Shown piece by piece: positions 39,974 through 50,671 of a stretch of 64,000 bases of DNA. Below the pieces are notes generated by a model. It saw only the letters and a program-made list of their open reading frames with translations. It ran no database searches and was not told the origin of the DNA. This stretch comes from Haematobia irritans. Taxonomy: Eukaryota; Arthropoda; Insecta; Diptera; Muscidae. Each line of letters starts with the position of its first letter. Position 1 is the first letter of the stretch. A program made the position numbers and the translations under genes. Where the stretch lies: NCBI RefSeq assembly GCF_050003625.1, contig NC_134398.1, positions 107,292,026-107,356,025 on the forward strand, in the 5' to 3' direction.

Positions 39974-41728
39974 GGTCTGTGTACACCACGCCTCACTGTT
40001 GGGAATTAGAGTCTCAAACTTTTTGTCGAAAAGTGGACTCGCCCAAGTGTAATCCACTACGTTAGGCACATCTGGCATTACTTTGAGGACCGAACTATGA
40101 CCGTACATTTTTTCCGACCACAGCGATAGCTCGCGCAACCGCACAGCCGTTGTTGCAGCTGACTGTTTGGCCAAAATGTCTAAAGGCAATAGATGTAGCA
40201 TGACATTAAGGGAGTCTGTTCCTGTCTTACTAAATGCGCCTGAGATACATAAGCTCGCCATACGATGAACTTTATCTAAACAAGTCGGTTTCTGAAGTGC
40301 CGGCCACCAGACTACAACACCATATAGCATTATAGGTCTAACTACTGCCGTGTATAGCCAATGCACAATTTTTGGTTTTAGTCCCCACTTCTTCCCTATT
40401 GCCTTTTTGCACGAGTACAAAGCTACCGTGGCTTTTCTCGCCCTCTCTTCAATATTAAGACTAAAATTCAGCTTCCTGTCCAAAATAACGCCAAGGTATT
40501 TTGCACACTCACCAAAGGGAATTTCAGTACCCCCTAAGGAAATGGGCCTAACCGTGGGAGTTTTGCGATCTTTGCAGTACATGACTAGTTCTGTCTTTGT
40601 TGGATTTACACCAAGACCATTATCTTTCGCCCATTTCTCAGTCATCCGGAGAGCTCTCTGTATAATATCTCTGATTGTGGATGGGAATTTTCCCCTGACT
40701 GCTAGCGCCACATCATCTGCGTATGCCACCACTTTTATCCTTTCCTTTTCTAGGGAAGGTTGTTTATAGCAACATTCCAAAGAAGAGGTGATAGAACTCC
40801 TCCTTGGGGAGTGCCTCTGTTCACATACCTTTGTATGTTTGCTTGCCCTAGTGTGGCTGAAATACGTCTCTTTATTAGAAGTTCGTCTAACAGCCTAAGT
40901 ATACCTGGATCAACATTTAGAGTTGTCAGTCCATTTAATATCGAGCTCGGATGGACATTATTGAACGCCCCTTCGATGTCTTGAAACGCCACGATTGTGT
41001 ATTCTTTGACAGATAGTGAGCTTTCAATAAAGCTGACAAGTTCATGCAATGCGGTCTCAGTAGACCTGCCCTTCGAGTATGCATGCTGTCGTTTCGAGAG
41101 CAAACTTGAATCAACGCTAGTTCTAAGATAAATGTCTATCATCCTCTCCAGGGTCTTAAGTAGGAATGAGGATAAGCTGATTGGTCGGAAATCCTTCGCA
41201 CTCGAGTGAGAGGCTTTTCCTGCTTTAGGAAGACGACTTTTGTTTCCCTCCACTTTTCTGGAATATATGCTAAGTTTACACATCGTTTATATATCACCGT
41301 CAACCAGGGGATAATTCTTTCAGACACTGCCTGTAACTCCGCCGGAGCAATTCCATCAGGTCTGGGGGATTTGAATGGTCCAATGCCATTTAAAGCCCAT
41401 TTTATTCTAGATTCCGACACAATTTCCTCGATAGGAAATGATCGCTGAGCCTCTGTTACACCGCCGGAACATGGTTCAACCGTCTGATTTCCAGGGAAGT
41501 GTGTGTCCAAAAGTACCTCCAACGTCTCCTCACTGGACGTTGTCCAATTTCCCTCCGATGTTTTAGTGAAACCTGGAGTGGTGTTAGTGGATGCTGGTAC
41601 CTTCCGTAGTCTGGAAGCCTCTGACGTATTCTCAATACTGCTACAGTAATCATCCCAAGAGTTTTGTTGAGACCTTCTCAGTTCTCGTTTATATGCTCTC
41701 AGATTCATCTTGTAAGTGTCCCAATCCT
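39974..41728 (-). pseudogene. LOA ORF2 RT fragment, copy D part 2
   Basis: The RT region lies in three frames: 41708-41139 (SPRPDGIAPAELQAV), 41283-40750 (DFRPISLSSFLLK, TPQGGVLSPLLWN) and 40780 down to the BEL junction (YADDVALAVRG, LYGVVVWWPALQK). Small deletions near 41230 and 40765 cause the frameshifts. The 5' end is truncated within ORF2. No function remains. Confidence 0.85.
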
Positions 41729-41736
41729 CCTTTTAA

Positions 41737-42596
41737 CTATTCCTAGAACGAAAATTAACTTAGCTAAAGGAAAAGTTATAAAATTTCAGTGAATGTTTTT
41801 TAGTTCACTTACTACGAAATGGGAAGGATTTTTCCTTAATTAAATTTCCAACACAGTAGTTAATGCATCGTTGATTGTGTTATGAAAATACATAGGCAAT
41901 ATAAATATTACTACGAAATATGGACAATTTACTAAGAAACATTTTTGTAGTAAAAATTAACTTAATCACACTACAGATTCGTATGATGGCTTCCTACAGC
42001 TTATTCCCCTTTTTATTATAAGTTGGAGTAGTTTTCCTCACATTGAAAATTTTAGATAAAGTAGAATAAAAAGTAGTTAATATAATCCTTGAGGGGGTGT
42101 GTAGAGACATATTGTATATATCTCGTATGACTGTTTGTGTTTGTTATTGCTGTTGTTGGTTGTTTTGATTCTAGAGACAGTGTGGATGAATTTCTGGAAT
42201 GTTCTTTGTGTGTTGTTGGTATCTTTTGTGGTGATAGTTGTTTTGCCGCAATAACGACACCAAAGAGGGATCGTGTGTGTGGAGTTGTTATTTTTCTTGC
42301 TGATTTTTGTTTTTCTTTACATCCTTTTATGACTATATGTGTCTTCGAGTTTTATTGCTGCATTCAGTTCTGTTGATGCATTTATGGAGTGGACACGTGG
42401 TTTTTATTGAAAACAAAAAACCGTATTGGTGTTCGTTGATGAAATACATTTATTTCGAATAGTTTAGAAACTGAGCAGTGAATGTTGTGTTGTAGAGAAA
42501 AACAAAAAACTCTTTATGTTTATAAAAAATATAGAACTAAAAAACAAATCACCGATTAAGGAACAGTATATTTTTGTTAATCATTTAAAATTATTG
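41737..42596. other. A+T-rich DNA without a recognisable gene
   Basis: This is the flank of LOA copy D, continuing the sequence that precedes CCTTTTAA at 32283. I see G/T-rich stretches (TGTTTGTTATTGCTGTTGTTGG near 42130-42160) and short ORFs without any recognisable domain. Confidence 0.5.
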
Positions 42597-43005
42597 TTGA
42601 TATCTAATTTTACAATTATTAATCGAGCTGTATGGACAGATATAGATTAAGCAACATGATTAATAGAGTCATTGAAAAGAAAAGGCCAGATACAAATCTA
42701 TACACGCCTGGACTGTACATGTTTCGATTCGGGCGAATGAATCTTTCCACAGCCCTTAGTATAGATCTGGCTGGGAGAGATAACTCAATTTTGGGCTCTG
42801 TATGCTAACTCCTTATGGAGAAAACATTTGGGATATTTCCTCTTACAAATTGAGTCATCTTTTCTCCCACTGTACATCATCTTTTCATATAACTACAAGT
42901 CCCTTAATCTTATTTGTATACCCACCACCATAGAATGGTGACGGGGGTATAATAAGTTTGTCATTCCGTTTGTAACACATCGAAATATCGATTTCCGATA
43001 AAGTA

Positions 43006-44308
43006 AAGGGTGATTTGTTAAGAGCTTGATAACTTTAAAAAAAAAAACGCATAAAATTTGCAAAATCTCATCGGTTCTTTATTTGAAACGTTAGATTGGT
43101 CCATGACATTTACTTTTTGAAGATAATTTCATTTAAATGTTGACCGCGGCTGCGTCTTAGGTGGTCCATTCGGAAAGTCCAATTTTGGGCAACTTTTTCG
43201 AGCATTTCGGCCGGAATAGCCCGAATTTCTTCGGAAATGTTGTCTTCCAAAGCTGGAATAGTTGCTGGCTTATTTCTGTAGACTTTAGACTTGACGTAGC
43301 CCCACAAAAAATAGTCTAAAGGCGTCAAATCGCATGATCTTGGTGGCCAACTTACCGGTCCATTTCTTGAGATGAATTGTTCTCCGAAGTTTTCCCTCAA
43401 AATGGCCATAGAATCGCGAGCTGTGTGGCATGTAGCGCCATCTTGTTGAAACCACATGTCAACCAAGTTCAGTTCTTCCATTTTTGGCAACAAAAAGTTT
43501 GTTAGCATCGAACGATAGCGATCGCCATTCACCGTAACGTTGCGTCCAACAGCATCTTTGAAAAAATACGGTCCAATGATTCCACCAGCGTACAAACCAC
43601 ACCAAACAGTGCATTTTTCGGGATGCATGGGCAGTTCTTGAACGGCTTCTGGTTGCTCTTCACTCCAAATGCGGCAATTTTGCTTATTTACGTAGCCATT
43701 CAACCAGAAATGAGCCTCATCGCTGAACAAAATTTGTCGATAAAAAAGCGGATTTTCTGCCAACTTTTCTAGGGCCCATTCACTGAAAATTCGACGTTGT
43801 GGCAGATCGTTCGGCTTCAGTTCTTGCACGAGCTGTATTTTATACGGTTTTACACCAAGATCTTTGCGTAAAATCTTCCATGTGGTCGAATAACACAAAC
43901 CCAATTGCTGCGAACGGCGACGAATCGACATTTCACGGTCTTCAGCAACACTCTCAGAAACAGACGCAATATTCTCTTCTGTACGCACTGTACGCATTCG
44001 TGTGGTTGGTTTAATGTCCAATAAAGTAAACTGAGTGCGAAACTTGGTCACAATCGCATTAATTGTTTGCTCACTTGGTCGATTATGTAGACCATAAATC
44101 GGACGTAAAGCGCGAAACACATTTCGAACCGAACACTGATTTTGGTAATAAAATTCAATGATTTGCAAGCGTTGCTCGTTAGTAAGTCTATTCATGATGA
44201 AATGTCAAAGCATACTGAGCATCTTTCTCTTTGACACCATGTCTGAAATCCCACGTGATCTGTCAAATACTAATGCATGAAAATCCTAACCTCAAAAGAA
44301 TCACCCTT
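43006..44308 (-). mobile_element. DD41D mariner-like transposon, complete
   Basis: This 1303-bp element has terminal inverted repeats beginning AAGGGTGATT at both ends and TA on either side (43004-43005, 44309-44310). The opposite palindrome arm reads ATAAAGTATATATATTC (as complement) with a single TA, giving the exact empty site. It carries one intact transposase gene. Confidence 0.92.
43110..44195 (-). CDS. mariner transposase, DD41D type
   Basis: This is a 361-residue transposase. The N-terminal DNA-binding half has two helix-turn-helix regions (RLQIIEFYYQNQCSVRNVFR near 10-30; RRRSQQLGLCYSTTWKIL near 90-110). The catalytic residues are Asp in LFSDEAHFWLNG, Asp in WFQQDGATCHTA and Asp in LTPLDYFLWG. 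I count 41 residues between the second and third, the DD41D spacing of rosa-type mariners. It would cut and paste the element at TA. There is no stop or frameshift, so it may be active. The start is the ATG just inside the right terminal repeat. Confidence 0.93.
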   Translation of the reverse strand: MNRLTNEQRLQIIEFYYQNQCSVRNVFRALRPIYGLHNRPSEQTINAIVTKFRTQFTLLDIKPTTRMRTVRTEENIASVSESVAEDREMSIRRRSQQLGLCYSTTWKILRKDLGVKPYKIQLVQELKPNDLPQRRIFSEWALEKLAENPLFYRQILFSDEAHFWLNGYVNKQNCRIWSEEQPEAVQELPMHPEKCTVWCGLYAGGIIGPYFFKDAVGRNVTVNGDRYRSMLTNFLLPKMEELNLVDMWFQQDGATCHTARDSMAILRENFGEQFISRNGPVSWPPRSCDLTPLDYFLWGYVKSKVYRNKPATIPALEDNISEEIRAIPAEMLEKVAQNWTFRMDHLRRSRGQHLNEIIFKK

Positions 44309-44469
44309 TATATATATTCTTGATCAGGAAGAAATTCTAAGACGATATAACGATGTCCGTCTGTCTGTCTGTTGTAATCACGCTACAGTCTTCAATAATG
44401 AAGCAATCGTGCTGAAATTTTGCACAAACTCGTCTTTTGTCTGCAGGCAGGTCAAGTTCGAAGATAGGC

Positions 44470-45284
44470 TATATTGGTCTAGGTTTTGATATAGTCCACA
44501 TATAAACCGACCTCCCGATTTGGGGTCTTGGGCTTATAGAAATCGTAGTTTTTATCCAATTTGCCTGAAATTTGAAATCTAGAGGTATTGTAGGACCACA
44601 AATACGTGTGCCAAAAATTGTGAGTATCGGTCCATATTTTGGTATAGCCCCCATATAGACCGATCTCCCGATTTTATTTCTTGGGCTTATAGAAACCGCA
44701 GTTTTTATTCAATTTACCTGAAATTAAAAAACTAGAGGTATTGTAGGACCACAAATTGTGAGTATCGGTCCATGTTTTGGTATGGTCCCCATATAAAACG
44801 ACCTCCCGATTTGGGGTCTTGGGCTTATAGAAACCGTAGTTTTTATCCAATTTGTCTGAAATTGGAAATTTAGAGGTATTTTAGGACCATAAAGAGGTGT
44901 GCCGAAAATGGTGAATATCGGTCCATATTTTGGTATAGCCCCCATATAGACCGATTTCTCGATTTTACTTCTTGGGCTTCTAGAATCCGAAGTTTTTATC
45001 CTATTTGCCTGAAATTGGAAATCTAGAGGTATTTTCGGGTCATAAAGAGGTGTGCCGAAAACGGTGAGTATCGGTCCATATTTTAGTATAGCCCCCATAA
45101 GAACGATCTCCCGATTTAACTCCTTGGGTTTCTAGAAACCGTAGTTTTTATCTGATTTGCCTGAAATTGTAAATATTCAGGTATTTTAGGCTCACAAAAA
45201 CGTGTATCGGATTAAGTTTTTATCGGTCCATTTGGTAATGCCTCCATATAGACCGACTTCACTTCTTGAGGGTGTAGAAGGCGC
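44470..45284. repeat. tandem ~150-bp units in palindrome arm 1
   Basis: About five units, each with TCGGTCCATATTTTGGTATA, CCCCATATAGACCGAT, TTGGGCTTATAGAAACCG and TTTGCCTGAAATT, follow one another at 138-153 bp spacing. Starts of TCGGTCCAT lie near 44627, 44765, 44918, 45071 and 45223. Arm 2 has fewer units. Confidence 0.8.
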
Positions 45285-45686
45285 ACTGATCATGAAAATT
45301 GCTTGAAACTCAATGTAAAATTTCCAGATTTTACTTCTACAGATTTAAGATTTCAAATCAAGACGTTATTTTATAATTTTCTTCCAAACTTACAAGAGAT
45401 GTTAATATTCCTCTAAAACTCAAACAAAAATGGTTCTTATAAATCCAGAATCTGATATAGTCCTCATAGGTGAAATCTTTAAATTTATCTTCGGGAAGTG
45501 TCCTCAAGCCCTCCTGAAATTTGAAAGGAAACCCTAATATTTGGTTCATGGTGGTGGGTATTTAAGATTCGGCCCAGCCGAACTTAGTGCTGTATATACT
45601 TGTTTTATTTCGTTTTGTTACACAGTAATGCAACAAAACGAAATTGTTTATTTTTGGAAAGCTAATTTGTTCGAATTCACCTAAGT

Positions 45687-45842
45687 GGTGAACAATCGAA
45701 CAATGCTTTTTGTTTCTACAGTCAACAACATCAACATGTGACTACTTACAGAGACTGGTTTCAAGGTGAACAATCGAACGATGCTTTTTGTTTCTACAGT
45801 CAACAACATCAACATGTGACTACTTACAGAAACTGGTTTCAA
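45687..45842. repeat. 78-bp direct duplication in the palindrome spacer
   Basis: GGTGAACAATCGAAC... to ...ACTGGTTTCAA occurs twice in a row (45687-45764 and 45765-45842) with two or three changes. Seventy-eight is a multiple of three, so an ORF passes through, but I see no known domain. Confidence 0.75.
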
Positions 45843-47104
45843 GGAGACAACAACAATTCTAACGCGTACATTAGTAGTGTTTTTCCTAGTTTTACGACTC
45901 TATTAATCATGTTCCCTAATCTACAGTGGGATGATGATGTAGAAGGCGCCTACACCCTCAAGAAGTGAAGTCGGTCTATATGGAGGCATTACCAAATGGA
46001 CCGATAAAAACTTAATCCGATACACGTTTTTGTGAGCCTAAAATACCTGAATATTTACAATTTCAGGCAAATCAGATAAAAACTACGGTTTCTAGAAACC
46101 CAAGGAGTTAAATCGGGAGATCGTTCTTATGGGGGCTATACTAAAATATGGACCGATACTCACCGTTTTCGGCACACCTCTTTATGACCCGAAAATACCT
46201 CTAGATTTCCAATTTCAGGCAAATAAGATAAAAATTTCGGATTCTAGAAGCCCAAGAAGTAAAATCGAGAAATCGGTCTATATGGGGGCTATACCAAAAT
46301 ATGGACCGATACTCACAATTTTTGGCACACGTATTTGTGGTCCTACAATACCTCTAGATTTCAAATTTCAGGCAAATTGGATAAAAACTACGATTTCTAT
46401 AAGCCCAAGACCCCAAATCGGGAGGTCGGTTTATATGTGGACTATATCAAAACCTAGACCAATATAGCCTATCTTCGAACTTGACCTGCCTGCAGACAAA
46501 AGACGAGTTTGTGCAAAATTTCAGCACGATTGCTTCATTATTGAAGACTGTAGCGTGATTACAACATACAGACAGACGGACATCGTTATATCGTCTTAGA
46601 ATTTCTTCCTGATCAAGAATATATATACTTTATCGGAAATCGATATTTCGATGTGTTACAAACGGAATGACAAACTTATTATACCCCCGTCACCATTCTA
46701 TGGTGGTGGGTATACAAATAAGATTAAGGGACTTGTAGTTATATGAAAAGATGATGTACAGTGGGAGAAAAGATGACTCAATTTGTAAGAGGAAATTTCC
46801 CAAATGTTTTCTCCATAAGGAGTTAGCATAAAGAGCCCAAAATTGAGTTATCTCTCCCAGCCAGATCTATACTAAAAGCTGTGGAAAGATTCATTCGCCT
46901 GAATCGAAACATGTACAGTCCAGGCGTGTATAGATTTGTATCTGGCGTTTTCTTTTCAATGACTCTATTAATCATGTTCCTTAATCCATAAAGCTCGAAT
47001 AATAATTGTAAAATTAGATATAATGCTTTTGGACGTTAATTGCCTGTTTCGGTATCAGGCTAACATTAAATATTATTGTTGATTTTAAACTCATTTACAT
47101 AAAA

Positions 47105-47562
47105 ATATAAAAATATCTCCTTTATTGTATATCATGAGCCATATTTTTGTGTATTATAACAAAAATTTTTTGAAATAAAGTACTGGTGGTTATAGAAAAT
47201 TGACTTGTTTTATACGAAAAATTTCATTGCTGTATACAGCCTCGTTGTACATTTGATTCCTCAATTTCTCTACTTTTGTGAAAATTATACTGACGTACAG
47301 TTTATTTGAAAACAAATTCTTAATATAGGTTTCCCAAAAAATGTTTAATTTTTCCGGATAGCAGGAATATTTTGAATGAGTGTAAGTACATTCTTCCCAC
47401 AGCGAAGTAATAATGAACTAAAATACGATGCAATAGATGAACTAATTTATAAGAAAATCATGAACTTATCTAGATGAAAAAAGTCTTTGGCGCCAAATCA
47501 GGGTCATTCTTACTATGGGTTAGTTCATTTTTCGTAAACAATACTAAACTTTTTTTCGGTGT
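47105..47562 (+). repeat. third copy of the BEL-end non-coding repeat (partial)
   Basis: This matches 29157-29592 and 31797-32262 (starting ATAAAAATATCTCC, ending TTCGTAAACAATACTAA). It continues to CTTTTTTTCGGTGTATA, bases that the other copies lack. The TTTTTTTCGGTGTA end resembles the terminal repeat of the TIR element at 49592-50237. Confidence 0.65.
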
Positions 47563-47879
47563 ATAATTGTCAGGGGAAAATTCCCATCCACAATCAGAGA
47601 TATTATACAGAGAGCCCTCCGGATGACTGAGAAATAGGCGAAGGAGAATGGTCTTGGGGTAAATCCTGCAACGACAGAACTAGTCATGTACTGCAAAGAT
47701 CGCAAAACTCCCACGGTTAGGCCCATATCCTTAGAGGGCAGGGATCCGGAGCGGTCCATTTTTTCGCTCCGCTCCCGCTCCGGAGAAAAGGAAAACGATC
47801 CGCTCCACGCTCCGCTCCGAGAGAAAAAAAATCGCTCCGCTCCTCTTCGAGAAAATTAGAGTATATTATATAATTATAT

Positions 47880-48717
47880 AATCTGAACCAATTTGCATAA
47901 TAATTTTTCAAAATCGGGCGATACATACATGGGAGCTATATCTACATCTGAACCGATTTCGATGAAATTGTGCACATACCGTTAGTACTATAGTTGACTT
48001 TGAGTAAGATCGGTTAGTAAATAAGGGTTCTATGGCCAAATTTGGGAAAATCGTGCTATACATATATATGAGAGTTATATCTAAATCTGAACCGATTTCG
48101 ATGATATTTCGCACATATAGTTAGTGCTATAGAAGATTACATTTAGCAAACTTTGAGTAAGATCGGTTGATAAATAAGGGTTTTATAGCCAAATTTAGAA
48201 AAATCGGGCGGGACATATATATGGGAGCTATAGCTAAATCTGGGAAAATCGGGCGATACATATATATGAGAGCTATATCTAAATCTGAACCGATTTGGAT
48301 GAAATTTTGCAGACTTGAAGGGCGATGAAAAAGATTACCTTTTGCCAAATTTGGAGACGATCCGTTTGAAAAAAAGCACAGCGTGACCCCATTTGCCGAA
48401 ATCGGTCGATACATATATATGGGAGCTGTATCTAAATTTGATCCGATTTCTTCCAAATTCAATAGCGTTCGTCCTTGTGCCCAAAAAACTCCCTGTACCA
48501 AATTTCATCATAATCGGTTAATATTTGCGACCGGAATCCTGTGAACAACAAATACATGGACAGACGGACGGACACCAAGCGCTAGATCGACTCAGGAGGT
48601 GATTCTGAGTCGATCGGTATATATTTTATGGGGTTTAAAATCAATATTTCTGGTAGGCACATTTTTTGGCAGATCAAACTTATTATACCCTAACCACTAT
48701 GTGGTTTAGGGTATAAT
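47880..48717. repeat. dispersed tandem-unit repeat inside the hAT-like element
   Basis: Units of ATACATATATATGGGAGCTA, then ATCTGAACCGATTTCGATGA, recur several times. They are followed by GACGGACGGACACC, GATTCTGAGTCGATCGG and a terminal TTATACCCTAACC...GGTTTAGGGTATAA hairpin. The layout resembles the repeat in the palindrome at 42597-47030 and is probably a related family. Confidence 0.7.
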
Positions 48718-49591
48718 GACTTTAAAACAATGTGTTGAAACATTTTATTAATTTTGAAGATTTTTTCAGAAATATTAAATCCATTTTGACTTCATTAAAG
48801 CCAAATTTTCATTCATGTTAGGATACACATTTTTATGTCGAATCACTTAGCTATAAGGACAAACAGACTTCATGGAAAAGTTTAGAGACTTTTAGACAAG
48901 GAAAAAACTTTATTTCAGAGAAAAACGTCTTCTATTCTAAGCAAAATTAGTATTCGTATTTTAAGCATGTGAAATATTTGGCCTCCCGACAATATTCTTT
49001 GCGGTGCACCATCTACTATTTAATATGTGATAGAAACCAAATTTATGAAAATGGACCAAAATGAACCAAATTCTGTTTGGTCCGACCATCGGACCAAATT
49101 TAAAAATTAGAAATCTTTTGGACCAATTTTGGTCCGATCGGACCAAAACGGCAACGCTGATTGGAATTGAAAGTCTATACACAGAGTAGAAGTAACTACT
49201 CTCCGAAAGAGGTTTTGTTATATTTGTAATGTGTGTGTATGTTTATGTTTGCAACAACCTCCATCGAAATCAGTCCGTGGTATACCTACGAATATTCTTA
49301 CTCAGATCTAGTGTTACCTAATTTCGCTTTTTTCCTCTTTATTGTAAAAATACATTTTCGAACAGCGTTTTTAAGAAATGTTCGTTCTCAAAAAAAGTAG
49401 ATAACATGCAATAATACAAATCAAGTCATTAGTTTTCAATGTTAGAAAAAGTTAAAATAAATGTATATGCGCACATTTTTCAACCAAAATTGAAACTATC
49501 CATAATTTTAATTAAATTTTCGAGAACTAATATCAGAAATAAGAGAATGCTAGGATATAGTACAATAGTAAAGCAAATATGAATGTCCTTA

Positions 49592-50237
49592 CACTGAAAA
49601 AAAAAACATGCCCGGTTCCAAAGATTTTGTCTTTACTTTAACAGTTTGGGTATTAATTCCGAGCCAAAGAAGCGGAGAATACAAGTAAGGATACTTTAAA
49701 GACGCAGTTCTCTTTTAAATTTGGGGGTTATGTACTTGCAAATGTTAATTTTTCATTTTTTTAGATTTTTTTCGTCAGTTGTTATCAAAATCCTTTAAAA
49801 ACGAGTTAACGACAATTTTATTTTCCATATTAAGACTCGACTTCCAGTAGAAATTATGCTATGTTTCAAGTAAAAAGCGTCTTTAAAATAAAGTGTTGAA
49901 AAACATGTCTTATTTTTTAACGATTTTTTGCTTTGTAGGCAAGATGCAAAAAGGAAACAAATTTAAAGACAATTTTATTAATTTTAAAGAATTTTTCTCA
50001 ATTATTAAAGTCACGTTGACCTTACCTCAAAAATGTTATCTTTCATGTTATGATACACATTTTTAAGTAAAATCACTTAATTATAAGGACATTACAACTT
50101 CATTCAAAAGTTTATTGGCAGTTGGACAAGGAAAAACACTTTATTTTAGAGAAATGCGTCTTCCATGCTAAGCAAAATTTGCATTCTTATTCTAAGGACA
50201 TGAAATCTTTGACTTCACGACAATATTTTTTTCAGTG
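49592..50237. mobile_element. TIR element (MITE-like) with TA target duplication
   Basis: The 646-bp insert begins CACTGAAAAAAAAAA and ends TTTTTTTCAGTG, with TA on both sides (49590-49591, 50238-50239), as in Tc1/mariner-derived MITEs. Its right half is similar to 48720-49015 (CACTT...ATAAGGACA, AGACAAGGAAAAA, CTAAGCAAAATT), an older truncated relative. No coding capacity. Confidence 0.7.
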
Positions 50238-50671
50238 TAGAAAACTAAAAAATTAAATATAAATAAGATCGTTTAATTGCATTTATTTGACGTTCATTAC
50301 AAACATCTTTGTAGTAATATGGGATGAAATTGATCGAAAGTACTGTTGTTACTTTTACAACACATACTAGAGATATATTTTGACATTTGCCGTTTTTGAA
50401 AACAATTACTAAAAAACACGTTGTGTTTTCCCCAATGTACGTACGTACAAAAATACATATCGTATATTTTAAACCTTTACTCACACTACGCTAAGTACTA
50501 GCTATATTTGAAATTACCTACACAGTGTAATTTCAAAGTTACATTCAAGTTATATTTTATTCGGAGCGGAGCGGTTTTTCATTTGGAAACCGCTCCGCTC
50601 CGGATTTTAGAAATGCCGCTCCCGCTCCGGCAAAAAAAGGGCTTGCTCCGCTCCGGATCCCTGTTAGAGGG

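Larger units (their letters stand above)
32291..41728 (-). mobile_element. LOA-like LINE, copy D, 5'-truncated and split by a BEL element
   Basis: LINE sequence occupies 32291-33297 and 39974-41728, interrupted by the BEL element 33298-39967. CCTTTTAA at 32283-32290 and at 41729-41736 are its target duplications. The 5' end corresponds to about base 12690 of copy B, inside ORF2. About 2.76 kb of LINE is present. Confidence 0.9.
42597..47030. repeat. large palindromic (foldback-like) repeat
   Basis: Arm 1 (42597-45284, including a mariner) and arm 2 (45946-47030) are inverted copies around a 660-bp spacer. Outer ends pair TCTAATTTTACAATTATTAA with its near-complement near 47020. Each arm contains the dispersed dipteran-type block with ACCACCATAGAATGGTGACG, CATTCCGTTTGTAACACATC and GTCCGTCTGTCTGTCTG, then tandem ~150-bp units. 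Arm 2 lacks about two of the units seen in arm 1. The spacer ends with a small GGCCCAGCC hairpin region and a 78-bp direct duplication. No transposase of its own is seen. Confidence 0.8.
47739..50663. mobile_element. 2.9-kb non-autonomous hAT-like transposon
   Basis: The termini CAGGGATCCGGAGCGG and CCGCTCCGGATCCCTG are inverted repeats. TTAGAGGG on both sides (47731-47738, 50664-50671) is an 8-bp target duplication lying in LOA ORF2. CAGGG ends and 8-bp duplications point to the hAT superfamily. The first and last ~120 bp are packed with GCTCCGCTCC-type motifs on both strands. The interior holds two other repeats (47880-48717 and 49592-50237) and no transposase ORF, so it would depend on a transposase from elsewhere. 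Confidence 0.85.

Noticed and set aside
42137..42376. Cysteine- and phenylalanine-rich 79-codon ORF
   Set aside because: No homolog recognised, no flanking structure, and G/T-rich simple sequence explains the composition.
45738..45968. 76-codon ORF across the 78-bp repeat as a repeat protein
   Set aside because: The repeat length is a multiple of three by chance. There is no domain, and it ends in palindrome-arm sequence.
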